A stretch of DNA of 64,000 bases from the NCBI GenBank assembly GCA_000720535.1, contig JOAZ01000023.1, positions 1 to 64,000 on the forward strand, read 5' to 3'. The number at the start of each line of letters is the position of its first letter. Position 1 is the stretch's first letter. This document shows, in pieces, positions 39,460 to 48,682 of the stretch. Position numbers and translations under genes: made by a program. Source of the DNA: Streptomyces halstedii. GTDB taxonomy: Bacteria; Actinomycetota; Actinomycetes; Streptomycetales; Streptomycetaceae. A model generated the notes under the pieces. It was not told the origin of the DNA. It saw only the letters and a list, made by a program, of their open reading frames with translations, and did no database searches.

Positions 39460-41475
39460 ATGGCGTCCACAGCGGCGTACGGCACATGGCCGTCACCGAT
39501 CGACGCGGCCCTGGCCGCCTCGCACGACGGCAGGCCCGAATACGTCGGCACCGTCGGCGACGAGGTGTGGTGGACGGAACCGCGCCCGGCCGAGGGCGGC
39601 CGCCGCGCCCTGGTCCGCCGCCGGGCCGACGGCACCACCACGACCGTGCTGCCCGAGCCCTGGAACCCGCGCAGCCGGGTCGTCGAGTACGGCGGAGTGC
39701 CCTGGGCCGGTGCCGCCCGCCCGCCCGGGGAGGGCGGCCCGCTCGCCGTCTTCGTGAACTTCGCCGACCAGCGGCTGTACGCGTACGCCCCGGACGGCTC
39801 GGAGCCGCCCCGGCCGCTCACTCCGGCCTCCGGCACCGGTGGCGGCCCGCGCTGGGTCGATCCGCACCTCCACCTGGACCGGGGCGCGCACGGCGAGGTC
39901 TGGTGCGTGCTGGAGGAGTCCACCGGCCCGGCCCCCACCGATGTGCGCCGGGTGATCGCCGCCGTACCGCTGGACGGCTCGGCCGCCGACGACCGCGCCG
40001 CCGTACGTGAACTCAGCGACGACCGGCACCGGTTCGTCACCGGCCCCAAGCTCTCCCACGACGGCCGCCGGGTCGCCTGGATCGCCTGGGACCACCCGCG
40101 GATGCCGTGGGAGGGCACGGTCGTGATGATGGCCGAGGTCACCGCCGAGGGCACCTTCACGGGTGTGCGGCCGCTCGTCGGCGGCACGGACGAATCGGTC
40201 GTCCAGGTGGAGTGGGACCGGGACGGCACCCTGCTGTTCGTCTCGGACATCTCCGGCTGGTGGGAGCTCCAGCGGATCCGCCCCGACGCCGCGCCGGGGG
40301 CCGTCGTCCCCAGCAGCCGGCTCTGCCCCGGGCGGGGCGAGGAGTTCGGCGGGCCGTTGTGGAAGATCGGGCTGAGCTGGTTCCGGCCGCTGGACAGCGG
40401 ACTGATCGCCGTCCTGCACGGCCTGGGCGGCAAGCGCCTCGGCGTCCTCGACCCCGAGACCGGCGAACTGGTCGACGCGGTGGGCCCGTGGACCGAGTGG
40501 ACCGAGACGCTCGCCGCGCAGGACACCCGGGTCATGGGGATCGCCGCCAGCCCCGTCGGCGCGGCCGAGGTGGTCGAGCTGGACACCGCGACCGGGCACA
40601 CCCGGATCCTCGGGGCGCACCACGAGGACGCCGTGGACCCCGCGTACTACCCCGAGCCGCGGGTCCGCGTCTTCACCGGGCGGGACGGCCGGGAGGTCCA
40701 CGCGCAGGTGTACCCGCCCCGCCACCCCGACCGCACCGGCTCCGAGGACGAGCCGCCGCCGTACGTCGTCTGGGCCCACGGCGGCCCCACCGGACGCGCC
40801 CCGCTCGTACTCGACCTGGAGATCGCCTACTTCACCTCCCGGGGCATCGGCGTCGCCGAGGTGAACTACGGCGGCTCCACCGGCTACGGCCGCGCCTACC
40901 GCGAACGGCTGGCCGGGCAGTGGGGCGTCGTGGACGTGGAGGACTGCGCCGCCGTGGCGCTCGCCCTGGCCGAGGAGGGCACCGCCGACCGCTCCCGGCT
41001 GGCGATCCGGGGCGGCAGCGCCGGAGGCTGGACGACGGCCGCCTCCCTGACCGGCACGGACGTGTACGCCTGCGGGGCGATCAGCTACCCCATCCTGGAC
41101 CTCGAAGGCTGGGCGACCGGCGAGACGCACGACTTCGAGTCGCGCTACCTCGAATCGCTCGTCGGACCGTACGCCGAGGTGCCCGAGCGCTACCGCGAAC
41201 GCTCGCCGATCAACCGCACCGACCGCCTCACCGCGCCCTTCCTGCTGCTCCAGGGGCTCGACGACCCGATCTGCCCGCCCGCGCAGTGCGAGCGCTTCCT
41301 CGCCCGGATCGAGGGCCGGGGCATCCCGCACGCCTACCTCGCCTTCGCCGGGGAGAGCCACGGCTTCCGCCGCACGGACACCCTGGTCCGCGCTCTGGAG
41401 GCCGAACTCTCCTTGTACGCGCAGGTGTTCGGATTCGAGCGGGCCGACGTCCCGGTCCTGGACCTCGGCCGGTGA
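39460..41475 (+). CDS. S9-family serine peptidase (prolyl-oligopeptidase type)
   Basis: A 671-aa cytoplasmic protein starting 22 bases after the M20 stop, with GAGGGGGGA upstream. Residues about 1-400 form a beta-propeller. The alpha/beta-hydrolase domain begins near 410 (YVVWAHGGPTGRAPL). Catalytic Ser520 is in GGSAGG, Asp near 602 in GLDDPICP and His634 in GESHGF. SYPILDLEGWATGETHDFES is typical of acylaminoacyl-peptidase-like S9C enzymes. It probably trims short peptides released by the neighbouring enzymes. Confidence 0.9.
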   Translation: MASTAAYGTWPSPIDAALAASHDGRPEYVGTVGDEVWWTEPRPAEGGRRALVRRRADGTTTTVLPEPWNPRSRVVEYGGVPWAGAARPPGEGGPLAVFVNFADQRLYAYAPDGSEPPRPLTPASGTGGGPRWVDPHLHLDRGAHGEVWCVLEESTGPAPTDVRRVIAAVPLDGSAADDRAAVRELSDDRHRFVTGPKLSHDGRRVAWIAWDHPRMPWEGTVVMMAEVTAEGTFTGVRPLVGGTDESVVQVEWDRDGTLLFVSDISGWWELQRIRPDAAPGAVVPSSRLCPGRGEEFGGPLWKIGLSWFRPLDSGLIAVLHGLGGKRLGVLDPETGELVDAVGPWTEWTETLAAQDTRVMGIAASPVGAAEVVELDTATGHTRILGAHHEDAVDPAYYPEPRVRVFTGRDGREVHAQVYPPRHPDRTGSEDEPPPYVVWAHGGPTGRAPLVLDLEIAYFTSRGIGVAEVNYGGSTGYGRAYRERLAGQWGVVDVEDCAAVALALAEEGTADRSRLAIRGGSAGGWTTAASLTGTDVYACGAISYPILDLEGWATGETHDFESRYLESLVGPYAEVPERYRERSPINRTDRLTAPFLLLQGLDDPICPPAQCERFLARIEGRGIPHAYLAFAGESHGFRRTDTLVRALEAELSLYAQVFGFERADVPVLDLGR

Positions 41476-41529
41476 CCGTCCGTCCCCCGCCGCCCGCGTC
41501 CCTCGCCCGGCCCGCCCGGCCGCGGCCCG

Positions 41530-41794
41530 GCGCCCGCGTGGCGGCCGCACCGGCGCGCTCGACGGCGTGGCCGGGATCGCGTGCGGCTCCTGGGAGGGCT
41601 GCGGCCCCTACCCGGCGGTGCGGGCGGTGCTCGCCGGCCGGCTCGGCCAACTGGGCGTCCTGGTCGTCGAGGAGCTGGGATTCGGGCACGGCCCCACGGC
41701 GCTGACGATCCCCTTCGGCGTACCGGCCGTGCTGGACGCCCCGGCGGACGGCGGGCGGTACACGCTCACCACCGAGGTCCCCGCACTGACCTGA
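41530..41794 (+). pseudogene. LD-carboxypeptidase (S66) C-terminal remnant
   Basis: The stretch reads GRTGALDGVAGIACGSWEGC, then VRAVLAGRLGQLGVLVVEEL and GFGHGPTALTIPFGVPAVLD, the last 80 or so residues of S66 muramoyl-tetrapeptide carboxypeptidases, including the catalytic His in GFGHGP. The nucleophile Ser and the N-terminal 220 residues are missing: the sequence upstream runs directly into the S9 stop. It is the only decayed gene in the chromosomal part apart from the integration target. Loss of this gene leaves the D-peptide cluster incomplete. Confidence 0.75.
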
Positions 41795-41898
41795 CGGCCC
41801 GTCGGCCGTCGCCCTGTGTCCTGAGGGTTCGTCACGCAAACCACCGATTCGTGCGTTGACAGTGACGTGATGCCTGTCACACCATGGTCGGGACTGTT

Positions 41899-41916
41899 CC
41901 TTACCAGTCGGTAAGG
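41899..41916. promoter_or_regulatory. TetR-type operator-like palindrome
   Basis: CCTTACCAGTCGGTAAGG is a 7-bp inverted repeat around a 4-base spacer, 22 bases upstream of the S15-like hydrolase start. TTACC-N4-GGTAA is a common TetR-family operator pattern. No TetR gene is nearby. Confidence 0.55.
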
Positions 41917-41938
41917 TGCTCTCGGCGTGGAGGTCCAT

Positions 41939-43711
41939 GTGTCGCGTACTGTCTCCGGGCTCCGCCGCCCCTTCGCCTTCCTCGCCGGGGCGGCGCTCCT
42001 GGCCCCGCTCGCCCTGGCCGGCGCGGAACCGGCGGCGGCCGGGGAATTCCGGGTCACCGCACTGGAGTTCACCGTGCGGGCCGGTGACCGTTCCTGCACG
42101 GTCGACGCCGACCTCTACCGCCCGGCCGGTGCCGACGCGGAGCACCCCGCCCCGGCGGTCCTCGCCACCAACGGCTTCGGCGGCAGCAAGTCGGACGGGA
42201 CCACCGACGCCCTCGGCAGGGCGTTCGCCTCCCGGGGCTATGTCTCCCTCGTCTACTCGGGGCTCGGCTTCGGCCGGTCCGGGTGCCTGATCACCCTCGA
42301 CGCCCCGGACATCGACGGGAAGGCGGCCTCCGGGCTCATCGACTTCCTCGCCGGGACACGCGCCGCCGACGACGGCACCACGGCCGACTACGTCCTCTCC
42401 GACGGCCCCGGCGACCCCCGCGTCGGCATGATCGGCGGCTCGTACGGCGGGGCCGTCCAGCTCGCCACCGCCGCCACCGACCACCGGGTCGACGCCCTGG
42501 TGCCGCTGGTCACCTGGAACGACCTGGCGTACGCGCTCGCGCCCAACGCCACCGACGCGCGCGACGGCGTCTCCTCCGGCACACCGGGTGTCTTCAAGTG
42601 GCAGTGGACCAACGGGTTCTATCTGATCGGCGAGGGGCAGCCGCTCCTGGTCCCGAGCCTGGACCCGTCCCGGTTCAACCGCCTCGCCTGTCCGCACTTC
42701 GCCACCCGGGCCTGCGACGCCATCCGCTTCCTGAACTCCGGCCGCCTCCCGGCCGACCGCACCCGGGAGACGCTGACGTATCTGCGGGGTGTCTCGCCCG
42801 CCACCTATCTGACGGGCGTCACGGCTCCCACGCTCCTCGTCCAGGGGCAGGCCGACAGCCTGTTCAACCTCAACGAGGCCACCGCCACCTACCGGGCACT
42901 GCTGGCCCAGGGCACCACGGTGAAGATGATCTGGCAGGCCTGGGGCCACAGCGGCGGCCATGTCCCCGGTGAACTGGACCTCGCCGCCGGCAATCTGGAC
43001 ACCAGCTACGTCGGACAGCGCGTCCTCGCCTGGTTCGACCGGTACCTGCACCGGGACGAAGGCACCGGTACCGGGCCCGCGTTCGCCTACTACCGCGACT
43101 GGGAGAGCGGCTACGGCACGGCCGCCACGGTCCCCGCGCCCACCCGGACCCTCTACCTCTCCGGCGACGGCGCCCTGGTGGACCGCCGCTCGGAGGTCGT
43201 CGCGGGCAGCCGCGCCTACACCAACCGGTCCCTGCCCACCAGCCATTCCGAGAGTTCCCTGGCCGGTCTCATCGGGCTGAGGGACCCCGCGCCGTACGAC
43301 ACGAAGGGCACCTACCTCGGCTGGACCAGCACCCCGCTCACCGCCCCGCTGGACGTCGTGGGAGCCCCGAGGGCGACCCTGAGGGTCCACTCACCGGCGA
43401 CCGAACGGGTCCAGGACAGCGGGGACGCGGCGGACCGGCTCGTTCTCTTCGCCAAGGTGTACGACGTGGCCCCCGACGGCACCCAGACGCTGGTGAACCG
43501 CCTGGTCGCGCCGGTGCGGGTGCCCGACGTCACCCGCCCCTTCACCGTCGATCTACCGGGCATCGTGCACCGGTACGAGGCGGGGCACCGGCTGCGGTTC
43601 GTGATCGCGGGCAGCGACACGGCGTACTTCGGCAACCGGGGGCCCCGGCCCGTCACCGTCGTCAGCGCCCCGGGGGACACGGGCGTCCTGGAACTGCCGG
43701 TGACCGGCTGA
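41939..43711 (+). CDS. Secreted CocE/NonD or X-Pro dipeptidyl-peptidase-like hydrolase
   Basis: A 590-aa protein from GTG 41939, with GGAGG 5 bases upstream; the GTG at 41927 overlaps that site. The signal peptide VSRTVSGLRRPFAFLAGAAL ends near PAAAG. The alpha/beta-hydrolase shows GLGFGRSG, nucleophile GGSYGGAVQ, acid in LVQGQADSLFN and base near GHSGGHVPGEL. The last 160 residues are the beta-sandwich (jelly-roll) domain found at the C-terminus of S15/CocE proteins (YLGWTSTPLTAPLDVVGAPR). It may hydrolyse peptides or esters outside the cell. A short palindrome before the gene suggests repressor control. Confidence 0.85.
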   Translation: MSRTVSGLRRPFAFLAGAALLAPLALAGAEPAAAGEFRVTALEFTVRAGDRSCTVDADLYRPAGADAEHPAPAVLATNGFGGSKSDGTTDALGRAFASRGYVSLVYSGLGFGRSGCLITLDAPDIDGKAASGLIDFLAGTRAADDGTTADYVLSDGPGDPRVGMIGGSYGGAVQLATAATDHRVDALVPLVTWNDLAYALAPNATDARDGVSSGTPGVFKWQWTNGFYLIGEGQPLLVPSLDPSRFNRLACPHFATRACDAIRFLNSGRLPADRTRETLTYLRGVSPATYLTGVTAPTLLVQGQADSLFNLNEATATYRALLAQGTTVKMIWQAWGHSGGHVPGELDLAAGNLDTSYVGQRVLAWFDRYLHRDEGTGTGPAFAYYRDWESGYGTAATVPAPTRTLYLSGDGALVDRRSEVVAGSRAYTNRSLPTSHSESSLAGLIGLRDPAPYDTKGTYLGWTSTPLTAPLDVVGAPRATLRVHSPATERVQDSGDAADRLVLFAKVYDVAPDGTQTLVNRLVAPVRVPDVTRPFTVDLPGIVHRYEAGHRLRFVIAGSDTAYFGNRGPRPVTVVSAPGDTGVLELPVTG

Positions 43712-43771
43712 CCGTCACCCGTTCGGCGGCCCCGCACTGCCCGGAACGCGTGCGGGCGGGACCCTTGCGCC

Positions 43772-44014
43772 ATGAGCCCCAAGGATGCCCCTCACCCGGA
43801 CGCGCCGACCGCCGGCGCGTTCAGCCCCGCCCGGATCGCGGTGACGGTCCTGGCCGTGCTCGCGATCGTCTTCATCTGCGTGAACACGGAGGACGTCACC
43901 ATCCGTGTGATCGTCCCGAAGGTCACGATGCCGCTCTGGGCGGCGCTGCTCGGGATGTTCGTGGTGGGCCTGCTCTGCGGCGGGTACGCGCTGCACCGCC
44001 GTCGCCGCCGGTAG
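43772..44014 (+). CDS. LapA-domain (DUF1049-like) small membrane protein
   Basis: An 80-aa protein: a hydrophilic N-terminus, helix 1 IAVTVLAVLAIVFICVN, a short TEDVTIRVIVPKVTMPLW hairpin, helix 2 AALLGMFVVGLLCGGYAL, then HRRRRR. The NTEDVTIRVIVPKVTMPLW segment is the LapA signature. In proteobacteria LapA/LapB relatives act in envelope assembly; the actinobacterial role is unknown. Confidence 0.8.
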   Translation: MSPKDAPHPDAPTAGAFSPARIAVTVLAVLAIVFICVNTEDVTIRVIVPKVTMPLWAALLGMFVVGLLCGGYALHRRRRR

Positions 44015-44313
44015 CCGCAGGCTTCCCGCCGGGCCCGGCCTCGGACCAGGCCCCGGATCCGGACCTGTATCCGGCCCCGGGCCCCGGCCCCGTACGCCGT
44101 CCTCCGGCTGCCGGGACGCCGTCCTCCGGCTGCCGGGCGGGACCGCCGTCCGGCAGCCGGTTTCCGGCCGATTCCTCCGTACGGGTTTGTCCGCCCGCCT
44201 TCACCCGGAGTGATGGACACACCCGGCGGCCATGGCGTGGCGCCGCCGTCCTTGCCTAGCGTGCGGGGAGAGCGCCATGCGCCGTGCGTGGCCCCCGGGG
44301 TGAGGACGACCGC

Positions 44314-44868
44314 ATGACGCATGCCGTGAAGGGCCAGAAGTTCAGCACCCTGTTCACCTGGTTCGACCAGGACGGCGACGGGCAGCTGACACACGACGAC
44401 ATGCGGGGGACCGCAGCCGCGTTCGCGGAGGTGGCGGCGTGGGGCGACGAGGCCGACCTCGCGGCCATGCGCGACGCGTTCGGCCGGTGGTGGCGGCTGC
44501 TGCTCACGCACGGTGACGCGGACGGGGACGGGCGGGTCTCGCGGCAGGAGTTCATCACCGTCATGGAGCGTGAGGTCACGTCCCCCGAGCACTTCGAGGG
44601 CGCCGTCATGGCGATCATCGACGCGCTGATGAACGCCCTCGACACCGACCGTGACGGTGTCCTCAGCCGCGACGAGTACGTGCGCATGTACGACGCGCTG
44701 GGAATCCCGCCGCAGCGTTCCGGCGAGGCGTTCACCCGGCTGGATCTCGACGGGAACGGCGTGATCAGCCGCGACGAGTTCCGCTCGGCCGTCTCCGACT
44801 TCTATCTCAGCACCGACCCGGACGCACCGGGCAACCACCTGCTCGGTCCGGTCGGCCCGCCGGCCTGA
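44314..44868 (+). CDS. EF-hand calcium-binding protein (calerythrin-like)
   Basis: A 184-aa protein with four complete EF-hand loops: DQDGDGQLTHDD, DADGDGRVSRQE, DTDRDGVLSRDE and DLDGNGVISRDE. All four keep acidic or Asn ligands at positions 1, 3 and 5 and Asp or Glu at 12, so all may bind calcium. Start ATG 44314 follows GAGGA; an in-frame start at 44284 lacks a site. Bacterial homologues include calerythrin of Saccharopolyspora and Streptomyces calcium buffers, thought to act in calcium storage or signalling during development. Confidence 0.9.
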   Translation: MTHAVKGQKFSTLFTWFDQDGDGQLTHDDMRGTAAAFAEVAAWGDEADLAAMRDAFGRWWRLLLTHGDADGDGRVSRQEFITVMEREVTSPEHFEGAVMAIIDALMNALDTDRDGVLSRDEYVRMYDALGIPPQRSGEAFTRLDLDGNGVISRDEFRSAVSDFYLSTDPDAPGNHLLGPVGPPA

Positions 44869-44891
44869 CCGGCCCGGCCCGCCGCCGGACC

Positions 44892-44933
44892 CCCGGTGCC
44901 CCGTTCCGTCGACGGACGGAACGGGGCACCGGG
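44892..44933. terminator. Strong bidirectional hairpin terminator
   Basis: A perfect 19-bp stem (CCCGGTGCCCCGTTCCGTC with its complement) and a GACG loop lie between the convergent EF-hand gene (stop 44868) and the DeoR-family gene (stop 44952). Confidence 0.9.
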
Positions 44934-44951
44934 ACCGGCCGGAGGAGTACC

Positions 44952-45743
44952 TCAGGCACCGGCCAGGCGCAGGTCGGCGCCGCCGGCGCGGAGCCCCTCG
45001 GCCGCCGCCTCGGCCAGCGAGCGGTCGGTGACGACGGTGTCGAAGGCGCTGAGCGGAGCCACCCGGAACTTTCCGAACGTCCCGTACTTCGACGACCCGG
45101 CGACCAGCACGCTGGAACCCGTGCACTCCATCGCCGCCTGCTTGACCTCCACCTTCGCCGCCGACGGGGTGGTCACCCCGCGCAGCAGGTCCCACGAGCT
45201 GGTGCTGATGAAGGCGACGTCGAGGGCGAGCTGACGCAGTGTCGTGGCGGCGAGCCGCCCGACGCTCGACCGGTTGGACGGGTCCACCTGGCCGCCGATG
45301 TGTATGACGTCGAGGTGTGTGTACTCCATCAGGCGGTCCACGGTCGTGAAGTCGTTGGTGACGACCGTCAGCGACTCGTGGCGCGCGAGCAGTGGCACCA
45401 TGGCCAACAGGGTCGTGCCCGCGTCCAGATAGACGGTCATGCCCTCCCGTACCAGCTCCGCGGCGGCTGTGGCCATGGCCTGCTTCTCCGGCTGCTCGAT
45501 CAGGGCCTTGGCCTGGAAGCTGGGCTCGCTGTGCAGATGGCTCGCGATCCGCGCCCCGCCGGGCACGGAGAACACGAGCCCCCGGCGCTCCAGTTCGGCG
45601 ATGTCGCGGCGGACGGTCATGTGGGACACGCCGAAGAGCTGGGTGATCTGCTGCACGCTCAGCACACCGTCGCGCCGCAGGTGCTTCAGCAGCAGCTCGC
45701 GTCGCTGATCGGGGATCAGGGGCAACTGCTCTTCTTCGGCCAC
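44952..45743 (-). CDS. DeoR/GlpR-family transcriptional regulator of the tetronate locus
   Basis: A 263-aa protein from GTG 45743 with AAGGTG 8 bases upstream. The HTH is QRRELLLKHLRRDGVLSVQQ then VSHMTVRRDIAELERRG, the DeoR signature. The sensor domain is DeoR C-terminal: YLDAGTTLLAMVPLLA, VVTNDFTTVDRL, DVIHIGGQVDPSNRS and the phosphosugar-binding STSSWDLLRG. The ligand of such regulators is usually a phosphorylated sugar intermediate, here possibly 3-oxo-tetronate 4-phosphate. It lies 85 bases after the GntP gene on the same strand and is likely the repressor acting on the sites at 48683-48731. Confidence 0.85.
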   Translation of the reverse strand: MAEEEQLPLIPDQRRELLLKHLRRDGVLSVQQITQLFGVSHMTVRRDIAELERRGLVFSVPGGARIASHLHSEPSFQAKALIEQPEKQAMATAAAELVREGMTVYLDAGTTLLAMVPLLARHESLTVVTNDFTTVDRLMEYTHLDVIHIGGQVDPSNRSSVGRLAATTLRQLALDVAFISTSSWDLLRGVTTPSAAKVEVKQAAMECTGSSVLVAGSSKYGTFGKFRVAPLSAFDTVVTDRSLAEAAAEGLRAGGADLRLAGA

Positions 45744-45828
45744 CGCTTGTTCACCTTTCCTCACGCGGCCACCGCGGCCGCTGCTCGATTGTGCCGTTCC
45801 CACCGGCACCGTCCCAACCGGGCGCGGC

Positions 45829-47190
45829 TCAGGAGCCGACGAACGTGCTCAGCAGGAGCACTCCGCCCAGGCTGAGCAGCGACTGGAGGGAGAGCATCAG
45901 CGTCCAGGTACGGAACGTCTGGGCCACCGAGAGCTGGTAGTACTCCTTGAACAGCCAGAACCCGGAGTCGTTGACGTGCGAGAGCATCACCGCGCCCGAC
46001 GCCGTCGCCAGCACCAGCAGTTCGGGTGAGAGGCCCGGGTAGGCGCCGATCAGCGGGGCGACGATACCGGTTGCCGCGGCGGTGGCCACCGTCGCCGAGC
46101 CGAGGCAGATGCGCAGCAGCGCGGCGACGAGCCAGGCGAGCAGCAGCGGGGGTATGGACCAGCCCACCGCGTAGTCGGAGATCAGCTTGTCGATCCCGGT
46201 CGCGGTCAGCATCGCCTTGAGGCCGCCGCCGGCGCCGAGGATCAGGACGATCCCGCCGACCGGACCGAGGCCCTTGCCCGCCATCTTCTGGAGCTGGTTC
46301 AGACCGAAGCCGGAGCGCAGGCCCAGCGCGAAGAAGGCGAAGATCACGGCGGCCAGCAGCGATATGACCGAGGAGTCGCACGCCTCGAAGATCGCGTAGG
46401 GAAGCGAGCCCTCCGCGGTGTTCGAGGTGCCCACGGTCCCGATCAGCATCAGGACGGGCGGCAGCAGCACGGTGATCAGGGCGAGGACGAACGAGGCCGG
46501 ACGCTTGCGGTTCTCCGGCTCGGGGCTGCTCTCCGGTATGGGGCCCTTGTCCAGGTCGGGGGCCGGGCCGAACCAGCGCGAGGCGAACCTCGTCAGCAGC
46601 GGTCCGCTGACCACCGCGATCGGGATGCCGATGATCAGGCCGTACATGATGGTCAGGCCGGTGTTCGCCCCGTACGCCGAGACGGCGAGCGTGGGGGAGG
46701 GGTGCGGGGGCAGCAGGCCGTGCGAGATGTACAGGCCGGCGGCGAGCGGCAGACCCACGTACAGCAGATGGGTGCCGGTGCGCTTGGCCACCGCGTACAC
46801 CAGCGGCACCAGCATCACGAAGCTGACGTCGAAGAGGTGCGGCATCCCGATGAGCAGGGCGGCGGCCGTGATGGCCGTCGGTATCCACTTCACCGGGCGG
46901 GCGCCGATGAAGACCGTGGCGATCCGGTCGGCACCGCCGGAGCCGAGCAGGATGCCGCCGAGGATGGTGCCGAGCCCGATGGTGGGCCCGGTGCTCTTCA
47001 GCGCGTCGCCGAAGCCGTCCTGGAAGTGCCCGACGGTGTCGCCGGGCCCGAGGCCCGCGGCGAGTCCGAGGCCCAGGGCGGACAGGGCCAGCGCCAGGAA
47101 GGGGTGGAGCTTGGCCTTGGTGATCAGCAGGATCAGGACGACGACCGCGGCCGCGCCCAGCAGGAGGTTCTGGAGGTCGGCGCTCATCAT
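45829..47190 (-). CDS. GntP-family gluconate/acid-sugar permease
   Basis: A 453-aa membrane protein with about 12 helices. GntP marks include LSALGLGLAAGLGPGD, the GLGTILGGILLGSGGADRIA loop, IGMPHLFDVSFVMLVPLVYA, HGLLPPHPSPTLAVSAYGAN and LSHVNDSGFWLFKEYYQLSV. The ATG overlaps the stop of the upstream oxidoreductase (ATGA). By context the substrate is probably a four-carbon sugar acid (erythronate or threonate) and not gluconate. Confidence 0.9.
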   Translation of the reverse strand: MMSADLQNLLLGAAAVVVLILLITKAKLHPFLALALSALGLGLAAGLGPGDTVGHFQDGFGDALKSTGPTIGLGTILGGILLGSGGADRIATVFIGARPVKWIPTAITAAALLIGMPHLFDVSFVMLVPLVYAVAKRTGTHLLYVGLPLAAGLYISHGLLPPHPSPTLAVSAYGANTGLTIMYGLIIGIPIAVVSGPLLTRFASRWFGPAPDLDKGPIPESSPEPENRKRPASFVLALITVLLPPVLMLIGTVGTSNTAEGSLPYAIFEACDSSVISLLAAVIFAFFALGLRSGFGLNQLQKMAGKGLGPVGGIVLILGAGGGLKAMLTATGIDKLISDYAVGWSIPPLLLAWLVAALLRICLGSATVATAAATGIVAPLIGAYPGLSPELLVLATASGAVMLSHVNDSGFWLFKEYYQLSVAQTFRTWTLMLSLQSLLSLGGVLLLSTFVGS

Positions 47191-48596
47191 CGGCTCGCGT
47201 GGGGATCGGAGGACCGGGTGGTGCGTGAGGCGCGCCCGGAGGTCCAGGCGCGCAGCAGCTCGGGGTGCGCGTCGGCGAGGTCGCCGAGCGTGATCAGCTC
47301 GCCGGCCCGGACGTCGCGCCCGAGGGTGGCGTGGGCGGCGAGGTACAGCGGGGCCGTGTCGGCGGGGGCGTCCTCGTCGCGGAGCAGGACGGCCTGGACG
47401 CCGGTGACGTCGTGGTGGTGCCCGCCCATCTCCAGCACGGTGCCGGCGGGCAGGTCGCGGCGGGCGCGGCCGGCGAGCACGGCGTGGGCCCGCGGGTCGG
47501 TCCCGCCGGACGGCCGCCCGTGGAGCACCGCGGACAGCAGCGAGACGGGGGTCTCGACGCCCATCAGGTGGTACGGGAGGTAGATCGCCGCGTACCGGCC
47601 GTCCCGGCTGACCACGTGGCCCTTGCCGCGCAGCGTCTCCCAGGTGACCGGGTCGCCGGTCCGTACGACGACGAAGACGCCGCCCGCGAAGGAGGCCTCG
47701 TCGGGCAGCCGGAGCGCGCTGAACACATCGACGGCACCGGCGCGGTGCAGCAGGCCGCCGTCCTCGCGCAGGGCGTAGACGTCGGCCAGCTCCGCGATCC
47801 GGGCGACCGGGTAGTGCAGCCGCTCGGTGTCCGGCCGGAAGCCGGTGTTCGTCGCCACGACCGCCATCTCGCAGTAGTCGGCGGTGGCGCCCGTGGGCAG
47901 GGCGGTCACGGCCGCGGCCCGTGCGGCGAGGGTGGCGCGCGGGTCGGAGCCGAGGGTGAGCAGCCCGGCCAGTTCCGGGGCGGGGACGGTGGTGTCCAGC
48001 TGGGTGACCGTGCCGGTCGCGGGGTCGAAGACGAGGTCGTACTCGCTGGACTTGCCGATCGCCACGATGTCCAGGCCGAGCAGCTCGGCCCAGGTCACCA
48101 GGGCGATGAGGTTGGCCGGCTGGTCGCCGTCGGCCGTGCTGTAGACGACGCCGTGGTCACGGGCCAGGTCGGCGAGGTGCAGCCCGGCGACGGAGTCGAC
48201 CTCCTTGCTGACCATGGCGACGTGTCGGCCGGCGGTCAGCGCGGCACGGGCCATCGCGTATCCGTCGGCGGGGCTTCCCGTGGCCTCGACCAGGATGTCC
48301 CAGGGGGCGGCGGACAGGAGGGCGCCGTCCGCGACCAGGGCCACGGAGCCCTCCTCGACGGTGCGGGCGACCTCGTCGGGGCCGTCGCACACGCGCAGCC
48401 GCCCGGCGTCGTAGCCCAGCTCGACGAGCATCTCGCGCAGCCGCTCCACGTCCCGGTCGCAGAGGACGGCGGGGGCCAGGCGGCCGATGCGCGGGGTCTG
48501 GGCGAGCAGGGTCCGGGCGAAGCCGCCGCCGGCCCCGGACAGCGCGTAGCGCACGGTCCGGTCGCCGGTACCGGCGAACAGGTGTTGCAAGTTCAT
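47187..48596 (-). CDS. NAD(P)-binding SAF-domain oxidoreductase
   Basis: A 469-aa protein. The N-terminal Rossmann fold begins near residue 15 (VRYALSGAGGGFARTLLAQT), followed by DILVEATGSPADGYAMARAA, TAGRHVAMVSKEVDSVAG and TADGDQPANLIALVTWAELL, the layout of homoserine-dehydrogenase-like proteins. The C-terminal 90 residues form a SAF/antifreeze-like domain (HAVLAGRARRDLPAGTVLEM, LPxxxVLxxGxL-like). It heads the GntP operon, divergent from the OtnK-like kinase. In the known pathway a 3-hydroxyisobutyrate-type dehydrogenase makes the oxo-tetronate. None is visible here, so this enzyme may fill that step. That is inference. Confidence 0.8.
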   Translation of the reverse strand: MNLQHLFAGTGDRTVRYALSGAGGGFARTLLAQTPRIGRLAPAVLCDRDVERLREMLVELGYDAGRLRVCDGPDEVARTVEEGSVALVADGALLSAAPWDILVEATGSPADGYAMARAALTAGRHVAMVSKEVDSVAGLHLADLARDHGVVYSTADGDQPANLIALVTWAELLGLDIVAIGKSSEYDLVFDPATGTVTQLDTTVPAPELAGLLTLGSDPRATLAARAAAVTALPTGATADYCEMAVVATNTGFRPDTERLHYPVARIAELADVYALREDGGLLHRAGAVDVFSALRLPDEASFAGGVFVVVRTGDPVTWETLRGKGHVVSRDGRYAAIYLPYHLMGVETPVSLLSAVLHGRPSGGTDPRAHAVLAGRARRDLPAGTVLEMGGHHHDVTGVQAVLLRDEDAPADTAPLYLAAHATLGRDVRAGELITLGDLADAHPELLRAWTSGRASRTTRSSDPHASR

Positions 48597-48682
48597 GGAC
48601 TCTCCTAGACGGGCGCACGGCTCGGTTCAACGGCTCCGGAGACGCGGTCTCGGCAACGGCACGAGCACCACACAGGGGAGCG

